DNA of 64,000 nt, taken from Trichoderma breve. Taxonomy: Eukaryota; Ascomycota; Sordariomycetes; Hypocreales; Hypocreaceae. Where the stretch lies: the NCBI RefSeq assembly GCF_028502605.1, contig NC_079236.1:186001-250000 (forward strand). The letters run 5' to 3'. The position numbers and the translations under genes are program-made. The notes under the pieces are model-generated. The model did no database searches. It saw only the letters and a program-made list of their open reading frames with translations, and was not told the origin of the DNA. Shown piece after piece: positions 24,485 to 34,331 of this stretch (within the stretch, counting starts at the first letter, position 1; each line of letters opens with the position of its first letter).

Positions 24485-26162
24485 TTTGTATGAGATTCAA
24501 ATGTCTTCTTCCTAAGATTCTTCACGGAAATAATAAGACAATTCGCTTCCAATGGCCCGTTGGGCACTGTCCCTTTTATACGTTTGCCCAACCTGCGTCT
24601 CTTCCCCTCTCTGTCGCGGCCCATCGGTCTCATTTCATCGGCATCGGGCGAACCCCACCCCCACAATGGCATGCATCGTGAACTCTATGGCGAATTGACG
24701 AATCATCCAATCATCCAGTATGAGACCTGTCTGATCTTCGGATTTACAATTTAGCAGATAAATAATGTTAATTGGTACATTTCCTGACTGCAGATTTGGG
24801 AGGCCGCCACTGTATCGCGCTACCAGAGATGATCTGTACGGTGTTGATGCTATTGATAGTGCGAATCACGCAATCCAGCTTATACAGTGTAATCGCTGCA
24901 GCAGTTGCACGACCACGAAGCACGCAATATACATCCTTTTCTTGGCTGATTACGTTTACATGCTAAATCTTCAGCTATAGGCTCTTTCATTATCCCGATT
25001 GCGGCAGCGGGTCATCGCTAAACGGATCTCGTCATGTGTCTGATTGTTGACTGGCACTTGAGGTCCACAGAGCTGGGTTATCGCTTCTCTGTATGCGCTC
25101 CAAAGAGGAAAGTCAATTACAAATCTCCCCTGAGATTTGAGCTATTTCTTGCGAGTAATCGTATTCAGCTAGAGGATTTGGGTGCGATAGGAACGTATCA
25201 GATCCCAATGCAGCCTGAAGTTTGGCCATGAAGCAATGACGAAATACGGCATCTGCCGAGAGCCCGAGGGCTCGATGTTGCCCGCAAACTTCAAAGTTAA
25301 TACCGTGGTGGCCTTGATATAATTAAATGTTATGCATTTGACTTTTTCACAACTAAAAGAAGAGTAAAACAAGATAGAAATAATACTCCCTTGATTACCG
25401 CTATAGAGGGCTAGCATCAGTCGAGTCCCAAAGCTGCGAAAACGGAGCCATGCATTATCAAGTGGAAGGGAATCCTGTCGCATTGCGCAACGAATAACGC
25501 ATATCTGGCTGAATTCTTAGCTCCTGTCCGATGGGTCCCTTCATTACCTCATATAGCTAGAAGATGACGAACCTATCTAATCTTGACTGCGTATCAACGT
25601 CTTCCCCAAGTGGTTTCATGTTGCTGCAGCTCTCAGCTGATATACCTGGAAGAGGAATAAATGGTGATGATTGTATCATATTAGTACTGGAAGCCGCAAG
25701 AAGAAGGAGTCCTCAAGCCGTTAAATCCCCTATTTATATACCCAAGAGCTTCCATTAATAAAATAAATAGCCCATAATAAGTGAAATGTAGACGTGTGTG
25801 TAATAGAACGCCGTGAATGAATGCAGCTTACTTCATGTAAGCATGTAAGCAGTATGGAAAGGTCGAATTCATTTACGGTTATAAGCGGGAAATTGCACTT
25901 GTCCATGTGACAGAAGCACAAGCGACCGGTTAATTCAATGCATGCAATGCCATTCAGCCACGCCTGTGATGATTGCATCAAACTTGCACTTTATCCACTA
26001 TCCTGTTGCAAACGTTTATCTCATTGGAGCACTGCAAAATGCACAACGGCCATAACTGCCCAACGCCGAATCATTAGTAGACACATATAACTCGCCAAGA
26101 GCAAATGTGCGTCTAACTTTTGGAAAGGCTCATAGAGACCATTATAAGCTTGTCTGAAAGGC

Positions 26163-26164
<2 letters not shown>

Positions 26165-26194
<30 letters not shown>
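26165..26194 (+). repeat. Poly-G homopolymer (30 bp)
   Basis: Uninterrupted run of 30 G residues inside AT-rich intergenic DNA. Exact length is uncertain in any assembly, as homopolymers of this size are error-prone. Confidence 0.9.
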
Positions 26195-26195
<1 letters not shown>

Positions 26196-27405
26196 GTAAA
26201 TCCTGTAATTATTTACTTTTGGTTCATGCGAGAAGTGCTCAGTCTTCAGAGGGCTTATGTGCTTGGGTTAGACTTTCGTGGAGGCTTGATGATTATGCTT
26301 ATGTTGTAGAGTTAGAGCCTTTTCTTGTACCTATTATCTGAGAATTCCCTGTTCCCTTATTGGATGGACCCTCACTTTTCATAAAGCATATAGACATTCT
26401 ATCTCACTAGAGCAATATGCTACCACCAAAGGCTTGGATATTGCTTAATTGTATCTCGTTAGAAGACTGGGCATGGTGCACAGAGCCTGTCTTCACATTG
26501 GTCTTCGACACGGTCGAATCTGGCGGACAAGTAGCGTCAATGATCTTCATATTGACAAACCGTATGTATGTATGTATGTAGATAAATATCATCTGGTAAA
26601 TGGAAGAAGTTTGTGAGTGGAAATTCGTTGAATAAGAGACACTGGCTGGCTAGAGAGATCGGTCATATTACCAAGACGATGATTCCATCATGTGGTATGT
26701 TCAACAGTAGCTGGCAAACTCTTTCTCGAGTTACCCGTCATTATCATTCGGCTGTGGTATTGCGCAATGGGTTCTTTTGTAATCGTCGGCATCTGTGCGT
26801 ATAAGAGGTGAGTATGTCATCTGTATCTCTGCTATCTATTGACTACAATAGGGCGTTTACCATACACGTCCAATTAAGGTTAAGTTAACATGATTGGTAG
26901 CTGAGCTGAACAGAACTACATGGACTTTGTAAGTTGATTCCACACCAGCTGTGTTCGACCCAGTACTAATTAACTGTTTTAAGTTGTTTGACTTACGCCG
27001 CTCTTTGGGTCTACGCCCGGTTGGTTACAGGGCTCCATGTAGAATACGCAATAAAGTTGCGTGAAGCTTATTTTTGCTTAGATTAAGTGTTCAGTTAGTA
27101 GGATCACCGCATGGTAGCCTAGTTACTGAAAAATTGAGCGAATGAAAAGCCGTATAGGCTATGCTTGTGTGATATCGCGCTTACGTGTATCAAAATAGCA
27201 TTTTCCTATATCGGCTTTTCTTCCTATGAGTATAATCCCCATTAGGAATATCACTGCACCGTGGCCATTTTGGGTGTTAATATTCGTTGATTCTACTACA
27301 AATTCTTAATTATAGGCAAACACTTGTGTGCCCACTGCTAGCCCTATTAAGCAAGTATACAGTCCTTCAAATTACTGGTTTCATCTAGCCACAGATACAA
27401 TATCA

Positions 27406-27413
27406 TATATATA
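27406..27413 (+). promoter_or_regulatory. TATA box of NmrA-like gene
   Basis: TATATATA about 80 bp upstream of the ATG at 27487. Confidence 0.5.
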
Positions 27414-27486
27414 CTCGCCAATATCCCTCTTATACAGCCCCTCATTGACTTTTGCATTGTATATCGTCATTAAAAGACGTCTCAGT

Positions 27487-28568
27487 ATGGCTACCAAAAC
27501 AGTTTTAGTGATTGGAGGAACTGGTGCACAAGGTGTGCCCATTGTACAAGGTGAGTTGAATACCTCCATGGCTTCGCATTACTATTCATTGACCTTATTA
27601 CAGAACTCGACCAACATGGCTACTATGTGCGCGTGCTCACTCGTGATCCCGAGTCTGAACATTCGCAGAGGCTGCGAAACGTCGCACCAAACGTCCAATA
27701 CGTGACTGGCACACCTACTGACGAGGATGCACTGCGTTCCGCCTTTGCGGGAGTGGACTACGCCTTTGTCAACCTAAACAGTTTCGCCCTCGGTATCAAG
27801 AACGAGATATACTGGGGCATAAGGACATTTGAGATTGCAGTGCAAAGCGGTGTGAAGCACTATATCTGGTCATCACTCGACAATTATGCGCTGGAGACCA
27901 ACTATGATGATGACCTGCGCTGTGGTCACTACTACGGTAAAGGACATGTCAAGCAATGGATGTCAGCATTGCCACAGAGCCCTATGAAGTGGTCTGTTGT
28001 CTGCACTGGGCCTTACATTGAGCAACTTTGGTACTTTCAGCATCCTAAGAAGTCAGATTCAGGCGTGTACGACTTTCGCCTACCGATTGATGATGGAGTT
28101 ATTCCATACGTATGCCTGGATGATATGGGTTATTATGTACGATGGATATATGAGCATCCGGAAAGATCTGCGGGACTCAACCTAGACATTGGGGTTGAAG
28201 ATGTCTCACTGGAGCAAATAGCCAAAGCCTTTACCGATGCCACTGGCAAACCTGCAAAAGCAACTAATCTCACTATTGAACAGTGGACACAAGAGACTGG
28301 CTTATCGGAGGAGGATATGGAGCACAAAATAGGGACTTCAACGGCACCAGGTGATCCGTCCCTGCTAACTTTCCGCCAAAACTTTTCCGCATGGTGGAGA
28401 ATTTACCAGAACTGCGGGACTAAGCTTGGACTCTGCAAGAGGGACTACAAACTCTTGGATGAGATTTATCCAGGAAGGATTAGAAGTTTGAAGCAGTGGA
28501 TGGAGAGAGTGGGATATGATGGTGATGCTACGCGTACCTTTGAGGCCGGCATACCATGGGGCATGTAA
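27487..28568 (+). CDS. NmrA-like NAD(P)-binding protein
   Basis: 342-aa protein of the NmrA/atypical SDR family, built from exons 27487-27550 and 27604-28568. Seen: N-terminal dinucleotide-binding motif VLVIGGTGAQG (GxxGxxG), an alpha/beta Rossmann pattern (VRVLTRDPES, AFAGVDYAFVN), and YIWSSLDNYA where a Tyr/Ser-containing strand replaces the SDR catalytic motif; no YxxxK. Members act as redox sensors (NmrA, HSCARG) or as NAD(P)H-dependent reductases; the missing catalytic motif leans toward a sensor or regulatory role, though this is not decisive. It converges with the PLP-enzyme gene (about 130 bp between stops). Confidence 0.88.
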
Positions 28569-28697
28569 ATTATGAATACCACTAGGAGTTAATAGCAGTG
28601 TGAATGAGAATCTGATTCAGCTAATCCAAGGTGTTCCCAGTTCTTCATCTTCTGAAACAGCTGCATACATACACAGAATTCTCCATGTGAGCCATCT

Positions 28698-29648
28698 CTA
28701 ATCGTCTGCAAAAAGCGTGCCATTGAGATACTTGAGACCAGTATCCACGGCCACAGTAACTACCCTCTTTCCAGGACCTAGCTCTTTAGCTAGCTGTATT
28801 GCAGCAACAATATTGATCCCAGTTGAAGTTCCAACAAGCAGCCCTTCTTCTTTAGCAAGGCGACGACACATGTCTCGAGCTTCAGCTTCAGGAATGGCAC
28901 GAACTTCGTCGTATAATCGCTGATCCAGATGCGGCGGGATAATTCCAGAGCCGATGCCTTCGACGGTGTGACTTCCCTTCTGGCCCTTAGTGAGCATCGG
29001 TGATTCCGCAGGCTCCAGAATAACTATTTTGGCATCAGGTTGCTTTGCTCGTAAAACACCTGCTACTCCTGTGGCCATGCCGGCGGTACCAACAGCACCA
29101 CAGAAGGCGTCGATGCCATCGCTGAGCTGCTCAACAAGCTCGTGTCCGATCTCGCCATAACCAACAAGTGCGTCGTTGTTATGGAACTGGTTGGTATAAT
29201 AATAGCCATTTGTCTTGCTAATTTCCTCCGCACGGCGTTTCAAAGAGGGTATAAGGTCAGCAGTAACCTTTCCGCCAATGCTGGGTACGATGTCGACTTC
29301 TGCTCCCAGGGCGGCCATTGTGCGTAGCTTTTCGACTGAAAAGGCGTCGGAACAGACAACTAAAAAGCGATATCCTTTTACAGCAGAGATGAGGGCTAAA
29401 GATGACCCTGTACTGCCGCCGGTGGCTTCAACGATGGTCATACCAGCTTTCAAGTCTCCCCGTCGCTCCGCTTCTTCTACCATGGACCTTGCCATACGAT
29501 CCTTGTAGCTCCCGGTTGGATTAAAGTATTCCAGCTTGACAAAGACTTCTGCAGCATCCTTTGGGACAACATTGTTGAGGCGCACCACCGGGGTGTTGCC
29601 AATTGCGCCTAAGATGCTGTTGACTGGTTTCGGGAGAGTCGAACTCAT
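28698..29648 (-). CDS. PLP-dependent cysteine-synthase-like enzyme with atypical loop
   Basis: Fold-type II PLP enzyme of the cysteine synthase/cystathionine beta-synthase family, 316 aa, single exon. The start at 29648 is preferred because a longer reading frame extends upstream through the TATATA element at 29711. Seen: IGNTPVVRLN, the PLP lysine in NPTGSYKDRM (Lys49), substrate loop EATGGSTGSS, GTAGMATGVAG phosphate-binding loop, and VEGIGSGIIPP. Classical O-acetylserine sulfhydrylases read S-V/I-KDR and TSGNTG at these two places; here they are SYKDR and TGGSTG, so the substrate may not be the usual O-acetylserine/sulfide pair. No N-terminal targeting peptide or C-terminal CBS domain. Beta-substitution chemistry is likely; physiological product unknown. 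Confidence 0.88.
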   Translation of the reverse strand: MSSTLPKPVNSILGAIGNTPVVRLNNVVPKDAAEVFVKLEYFNPTGSYKDRMARSMVEEAERRGDLKAGMTIVEATGGSTGSSLALISAVKGYRFLVVCSDAFSVEKLRTMAALGAEVDIVPSIGGKVTADLIPSLKRRAEEISKTNGYYYTNQFHNNDALVGYGEIGHELVEQLSDGIDAFCGAVGTAGMATGVAGVLRAKQPDAKIVILEPAESPMLTKGQKGSHTVEGIGSGIIPPHLDQRLYDEVRAIPEAEARDMCRRLAKEEGLLVGTSTGINIVAAIQLAKELGPGKRVVTVAVDTGLKYLNGTLFADD

Positions 29649-29710
29649 GGTGAAAGAAGAGACAAGGTTACCAACAGTGAGGAAAGCGAAAACAGGTGTT
29701 GCGATGTGGG

Positions 29711-29716
29711 TATATA
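29711..29716 (-). promoter_or_regulatory. TATA box of PLP enzyme gene
   Basis: TATATA 63 bp upstream of the chosen ATG at 29648; supports that start over the longer frame. Confidence 0.5.
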
Positions 29717-30101
29717 AGTATAGGGCATTGATGAAGGAGAAACACAACTGATAGACGGTATATGGATGACTCTGATCCTATCAATGTATCGGAGATTTGA
29801 GAAAGCCAAGTATTATGCTTGACACAAATGAGGAGCCTACAACTCTCCACTATTCAGACTATCTTCTGCACAGCGCCCTACTCATGACATTGACACCACT
29901 ATCGCGTTATATATACTTAAATTTATTAGTTCGTTCTCAAGTAAATGTTGACATGCCACTGTCAAATTTGGCGCCCTTTGTTGTTCAGGAGCCTATATGG
30001 GCGGGATATATCCGTATTCAGCGAAGTGTCATTTCACGATCACCACTAATATATTGTGCTGAAGTGCAAATAAAGACGAAGAGACGGAGTAGTACACAAT
30101 T

Positions 30102-30129
30102 AGCTAGTTAAACGGAGCTAGTTAAACGG
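30102..30129 (+). repeat. Two tandem copies of a 14-bp unit
   Basis: AGCTAGTTAAACGG occurs twice head to tail with no gap, immediately downstream of the truncated MFS gene. It could be a small slippage duplication or a scar at the deletion end. Confidence 0.8.
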
Positions 30130-30265
30130 CGAAGCGCATAATGGATTGAGCATAGCATTAGGGCCCTCTACATTTTCATTCCACTTGAGATGTGTCATTC
30201 GCCTTTAGTCCCCGCTCCTCGGAATAAAACAGAGTCATGGCATATGACTCCAACTGGGAATGGGT

Positions 30266-31251
30266 CTATAGTAAGCGCGGTGGAAGTTTTGACCGAATTA
30301 TCAGTCGATACAAGAAACCCTGGATTCCTGGGGGCGAATAAAGATATTGATTTGCTTTTGCTGAGCAGACACAGGGCGCGATCGGTAAAGAAGAAAATTG
30401 TGCATTATGTATTAAACTATTATATGTTGAATGGTGAAACTGCCCTGGAGTCATAGCCTCATTATGTATCCAGCCAATCCATCTCCAGGAAGCATACTGG
30501 CAGAGGGTTGCTCCAAGAGATGGGCCGAGAATGCTTCCCACCGCGGTCGGAATAGCCATAATTCCAAGAAAGGTCGGTCGCTCCTTGAGCACGGTCATAT
30601 CAGTGACAATGATCTCGCCGAGAACATCCAAGCCTCCACCTCCCAAGCCCTGAAGCAGGCGTCCGATGATAATCGCTGGCATATTAGGGGCCAACCCGAA
30701 CACAATAGATCCAACGGCGAAGAAGAAGAAGGCAATTTGGAATAAACCTTTGCGGCCATAGATGTCGGACAAGCTGGTGTATAGCGGCTGCGTGACGACG
30801 GTAGCTAAGAGGAAGGCAATGCCAGCCCAGAATGATTGTAGGGTCGTGCCATGAAGTTGCTCTGCAATAGACTACAATTAGTTAGCAATTCGGCACTGAA
30901 AGCCTGTGATAAGGATGCAACGTCTCAATGACAGCTATCTCTCTCCATAGCTCTGGGTAAATGCTCATGGATAAAGTAGAGTCAAGGCCTTCCTACCGGT
31001 ATTGCCACTGAGAGGCCAGTAGAATCAAGAGAAAAGATAAAGACAACGATATTGATGGCCAAAAAGGCGAGGTAAAAGTTGAGGGGCCTTTTCTCTCCTC
31101 TTTCTGCGATAGAACCCTCTTCATCGGCTAATTCGTTGGCCGCGTGTACATTCGCAGAAATCTTTTCCGTGTTGTTGATTGCGCCGTTCGCCCCATCTTG
31201 GTAGATTGAAGATAATTCGATCTGCGGCTGGGTATCACTGCTTCGGATCAT
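30266..31251 (-). pseudogene. Truncated MFS drug:H+ antiporter (DHA14 type)
   Basis: Remnant of a 14-TM multidrug/toxin efflux MFS gene. Two exons splice cleanly (31251-30997 and 30871-30266), giving AIP|SIAEQLHG in frame. Seen: polar N terminus, TM1 with DSTGLSVAIP, TM2-3 loop SLSDIYGRKG, GRLLQGLGGGGLDVLGEII (motif of TM4), TDMTVLKERP, and GPSLGATLCQYASWRWIGWI at the TM5-TM6 junction. Family similarity then stops abruptly at about 30464, where a WINLP-type continuation is expected, and the frame reads ~60 unrelated residues to a stop at 30266. The 286-aa product is about half the normal ~550 aa and would lack most of the transport path. No GT donor at the break rescues it. It may be annotated as a real gene by automatic pipelines; I judge it a 3'-deleted pseudogene. 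Confidence 0.75.
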
Positions 31252-33674
31252 TGTTCAGACTTGCTGAGCACATGTACCCCGGAAGAAAAAAGAAATTTTC
31301 GCATAGACTTGTTGTTTCGGATGATGGAGCATTGGATGCAGCGCTATTGCTCAGTTCAAACGAACGAAATAGCTACCGGGCTGCAATTGGCGCCGTTCAA
31401 AACATTACAGCAGATCAAACACACTATAACGATGGATATATCACACATTGGTTTATTGGAAGAGACAGGATCTCAAGTGCCCCGAACCACTCAGACCAGC
31501 AAGACTCCAGACGGCAAATGCACGTGCGGCGAAACAGGGTTCATTCTCCGAAGGAGCCAGACGGCTTGCAAAAAAAACAGGGACCGCAAAGTAAACATGC
31601 ACAGACAAGAGGGAGAATACGCTCACTATTCTGGATGAGTTTAGTGTGGCGGGTACGTGCGTATTGCCTGTTTCTGTATGCCGACCAGCCCTCGATTCCC
31701 TCTTTTTGTGCACGCCCTTTGGGAGCATACGCGAACGTTCAATGGATCAACTCCAGTACGTAGGAATTGATGTTGAATACCGACTTTTAGCTTGATAATC
31801 TATGGGGCAATAGTAAGGTGTGGTATATACAATTTATAATTAGTCTCTTTTTCTCTTCTGCTGCTGTTGTTATATGCGCTATAGATGAACCTTGCGCGCT
31901 CTAATCTCTTGTTCTTCAGAGGTCTTTAATAATGAGTTTATTATGGAACGATACTATCAGCGAATTGAAGGCATCAGTTACAACCTACGAAGCATTCGCA
32001 CTCTATAGAATTTTCACAGAGCAAACCAGGTAGTCTCCCGGTCCCCCACGACTTTGATGGAATACGCTAGAACGGAGAGCGTCTCGGGCAAGCTCAAGCT
32101 AACGCGCTGCGTCCTTGCGCCCTTCGCACTCAACCAATCATTCATCCAACAGATTGCCGAGCCCTCGACCGGGAACTACCGTAGAAGCAAGAGAATGAGT
32201 TGGGCAGAGGAACTCATCGACGCCGACGCAAAACGCGAGCAACAAGATAAGTGCCGGGTGAGATGACGGGAGACTGGGGAACTACTGCTCCGAGAAGTGG
32301 ATCGCATCGCGGAGAGAATACAACCTTTCGGCTGCTGTAGCCCATGTTTGTAGTAAGATCGGCTTTACAGGAGATCCCGGCTTCCATCCATCTGGACACC
32401 ATCTTTCCAACACGCCGTGCAGACTTTGATCCGGCTAGCTCATCAAAAGGTCCATCTCCCCTGTAACAGCCGGGCAGCCCATAGACCAGTAGCAGCAAGA
32501 GCACTAAAAGACGACCTGCGAGGGTCAAAATGCTCCGAGCCATTCCCTTCTGCAACGAAGGTAGCTGCCAGCAGGTCAAGGATTCACCCACCGTGGAGGT
32601 CGACATCGTAATCCAACGGTGGCATTAGAGTCCATAACTGGTTTAAAGTCTAACTACCCATCTTAAAGCTAGAAACGACCTTCAGTTCAAGTCCTGGTGC
32701 TGAACTTATGGCATAGTTTTTATTGCACACCAAGAATTTAATATAGAGGCCCCACGATCCCCTAGGACAACAAGAGGAAGGTAATATCGTAGATTCCAGA
32801 ATCACTCATATCAACGCGCAGAGAGAGAATTTATGTCCTCATTTTTCCATATTTCCGGCTTCATCGTCTCGGTGACATGGTGTAGCTCGAAGATGGTATA
32901 GGAAGCCAAGAATGGCAAAGATTTATCGAAAGAAAACAATATACAAGCTAAACAAGCCAAGTATCACAGACTACAGGGACTTTTGTTTACTCAAACAAAT
33001 AGCTCATATTGGCATTTTATTTGTGACACAGGATCGCGGGTGTGTGACGGAGCGCATAATCGAGTCTTGAATGTCGAGCAACCCCGTTCCCGACCCTCCC
33101 CCCTTCTTGCTCTACCATACCCAGGCGGGTGCGGCCCGTACCGAATGCGAAAGTTCCGCAATGTGAGGTCTGATTGTGTGACGGATTAATTTCCGAACAG
33201 ATGACTGTCAATGACTTGTTGTACTCACATCAAGGCGCGTGGTTACACCATGAAATGTATCGCTGTGTTATGATCTAGCAGTTGTAGGATGAGAGAGACG
33301 GCTATATATGAGTGTTCTCAGCTAAGTCCAAACCTACAAGTTGTATTTAACCACAACACTGGGACCTTTGCTGCCTCAGTGTATTATGTGAACCTCGTAC
33401 ACAAAGATAAGGAATTTGCTTGCCACACCCTCTCTTTTCAGCTTGGGAGTGGTGTGGCACATAAGCTAGTTCAACAGATACTTTCGACTCCAGTAAGGAA
33501 ACAAAATAAATGCTGGATTTGTCATAATAGGTACTCTCTTTGGCATTTTTAGGGCCATTGACAAATCCAGCATTTGTTTGTTTCCTTACCTGAGTTAGGC
33601 AGAATAGATAGGCGAGAAGGAACTTGAAAATTAGAAGACAAAAAAAGAGTAATCTTCCGAAGAAGAACTCTAGC
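31252..33674. other. Intergenic region with uncertain ORFs and a foldback element
   Basis: About 2.4 kb. The section 32040-32640 is noticeably more GC-rich than its surroundings and carries overlapping ORFs on both strands (for example 32214-32606 on -, 130 aa with a Leu-rich stretch) without recognisable domains. It may be a decayed gene or mobile-element fragment. A foldback inverted repeat lies at 33491-33591. Confidence 0.4.
33491..33591. repeat. Foldback inverted repeat (about 33-bp arms)
   Basis: Left arm 33491-33524 and right arm 33559-33591 are near-perfect reverse complements (share AGTAAGGAAACAAA / TTTGTTTGTTTCCTTAC and ATGCTGGATTTGTCA / TGACAAATCCAGCAT), separated by a 34-bp loop. 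About two to three mismatches. The shape fits a small foldback or MITE-like element, located just downstream of the tRNA pair in their direction of transcription. Confidence 0.75.
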
Positions 33675-33746
33675 TGGACATGAGGGGAATTGAACCCCTG
33701 ACCTTTCCCATGCGAAGGGAAAATCATACCCCTAGACCACACGCCC
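33675..33746 (-). tRNA. tRNA-Ala (anticodon CGC)
   Basis: 72-nt cloverleaf, intronless. Acceptor stem GGGCGTG pairs with CATGTCC including a G3-U70 wobble, the identity element for alanyl-tRNA synthetase. Anticodon stem TTCCC/GGGAA closes the loop TTCGCAT, anticodon CGC reading GCG. T arm AGGGG-TTCAATT-CCCCT holds a good B box. A T7 run about 30 bp downstream on the minus strand can serve as pol III terminator. Coordinates may be off by one base. Confidence 0.88.
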
Positions 33747-33845
33747 ATTTTATTACATAATCTGTCGCTGATTTCTCTCATACAATTTTGCTGTGGTTGC
33801 TGTCAAAGAGTTTGCCAAATCGCCAAAAAAAAAACAGCAAAAAAC

Positions 33846-33917
33846 TGGACCCGAGGGGAATTGAACCCCTGACCTTTCACATGCGAAGCGAAAATCATAC
33901 CCCTAGACCACGAGCCC
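33846..33917 (-). tRNA. tRNA-Ala (anticodon CGC), second copy
   Basis: Same architecture as its neighbour: acceptor GGGCTCG with CGGGTCC again gives G3-U70, anticodon loop TTCGCAT (CGC), identical D and T arms. The anticodon stem TTCGC/GTGAA contains a G-U wobble, and the acceptor stem has an extra wobble at position 5-68, so the two copies have diverged mainly in the stems. A long T run (from the A tract at about 33826-33835) follows on the minus strand as pol III terminator. Confidence 0.87.
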
Positions 33918-34331
33918 AATTACATGCAAGAAAGATTGCAATAAGCTACTATACAGGTTACTTTCGATAACTGTAGAACAAACCAAACTTGAATATTACT
34001 TCATGGGCTAAACGATCCCGCTTTTGAGATGCATGCTGTGTATAGCCTCCATGAGACTGATTGGGCTGAATAAATTGATCCGTTGATGAATAGATTCGTA
34101 TTTTGGCTCGGAAAGCAACACAGTTGCCGATTAATCAAGTCACCCAGGGAATACCTCAGAAACGCCCAGAGATCGTGTATATTAATCCTACCCGGCATAT
34201 TTACCTAAAAGATAGAGGGAGAAAATATATTTCTAATATCTCGACTAAAGTAAATTGAAATACAAACTACCTATACCTTTAGTCTCCATCATCCGTATAT
34301 TCCGATGCACCAACTATAAGTCCCTTCATAA
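33918..34331. other. Spacer between tRNA pair and PKS 3' end
   Basis: 414 bp, AT-rich. Contains the 3' region of the PKS gene and the 5' flank of the second tRNA. No further feature seen. Confidence 0.5.

Larger units (their letters stand above)
24485..27486. other. Long AT-rich intergenic region, no supported gene
   Basis: About 3.0 kb, markedly AT-rich compared with the flanking genes, with only short ORFs lacking domains. It contains a 30-bp G run at 26165-26194, a (GTAT)n stretch near 26563-26580 and the TATA element of the NmrA-like gene. It may include decayed mobile DNA, but no recognisable element could be named. Confidence 0.5.
29649..30265. other. Intergenic spacer with tandem 14-bp duplication
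   Basis: 617 bp separating the PLP enzyme start and the 3' end of the truncated transporter. It contains TATATA at 29711-29716 and two abutting copies of a 14-bp unit at 30102-30129. Confidence 0.5.

Noticed and set aside
29649..29747. 33-residue hydrophobic N-terminal extension of the PLP enzyme
   Set aside because: It would read through the TATATA element and the family similarity starts after the ATG at 29648; it is more likely promoter and leader than a signal peptide.
31179..31763. 194-aa ORF on + overlapping the start of the truncated MFS gene
   Set aside because: Overlaps the conserved first exon of the MFS remnant and has no features; a chance frame.
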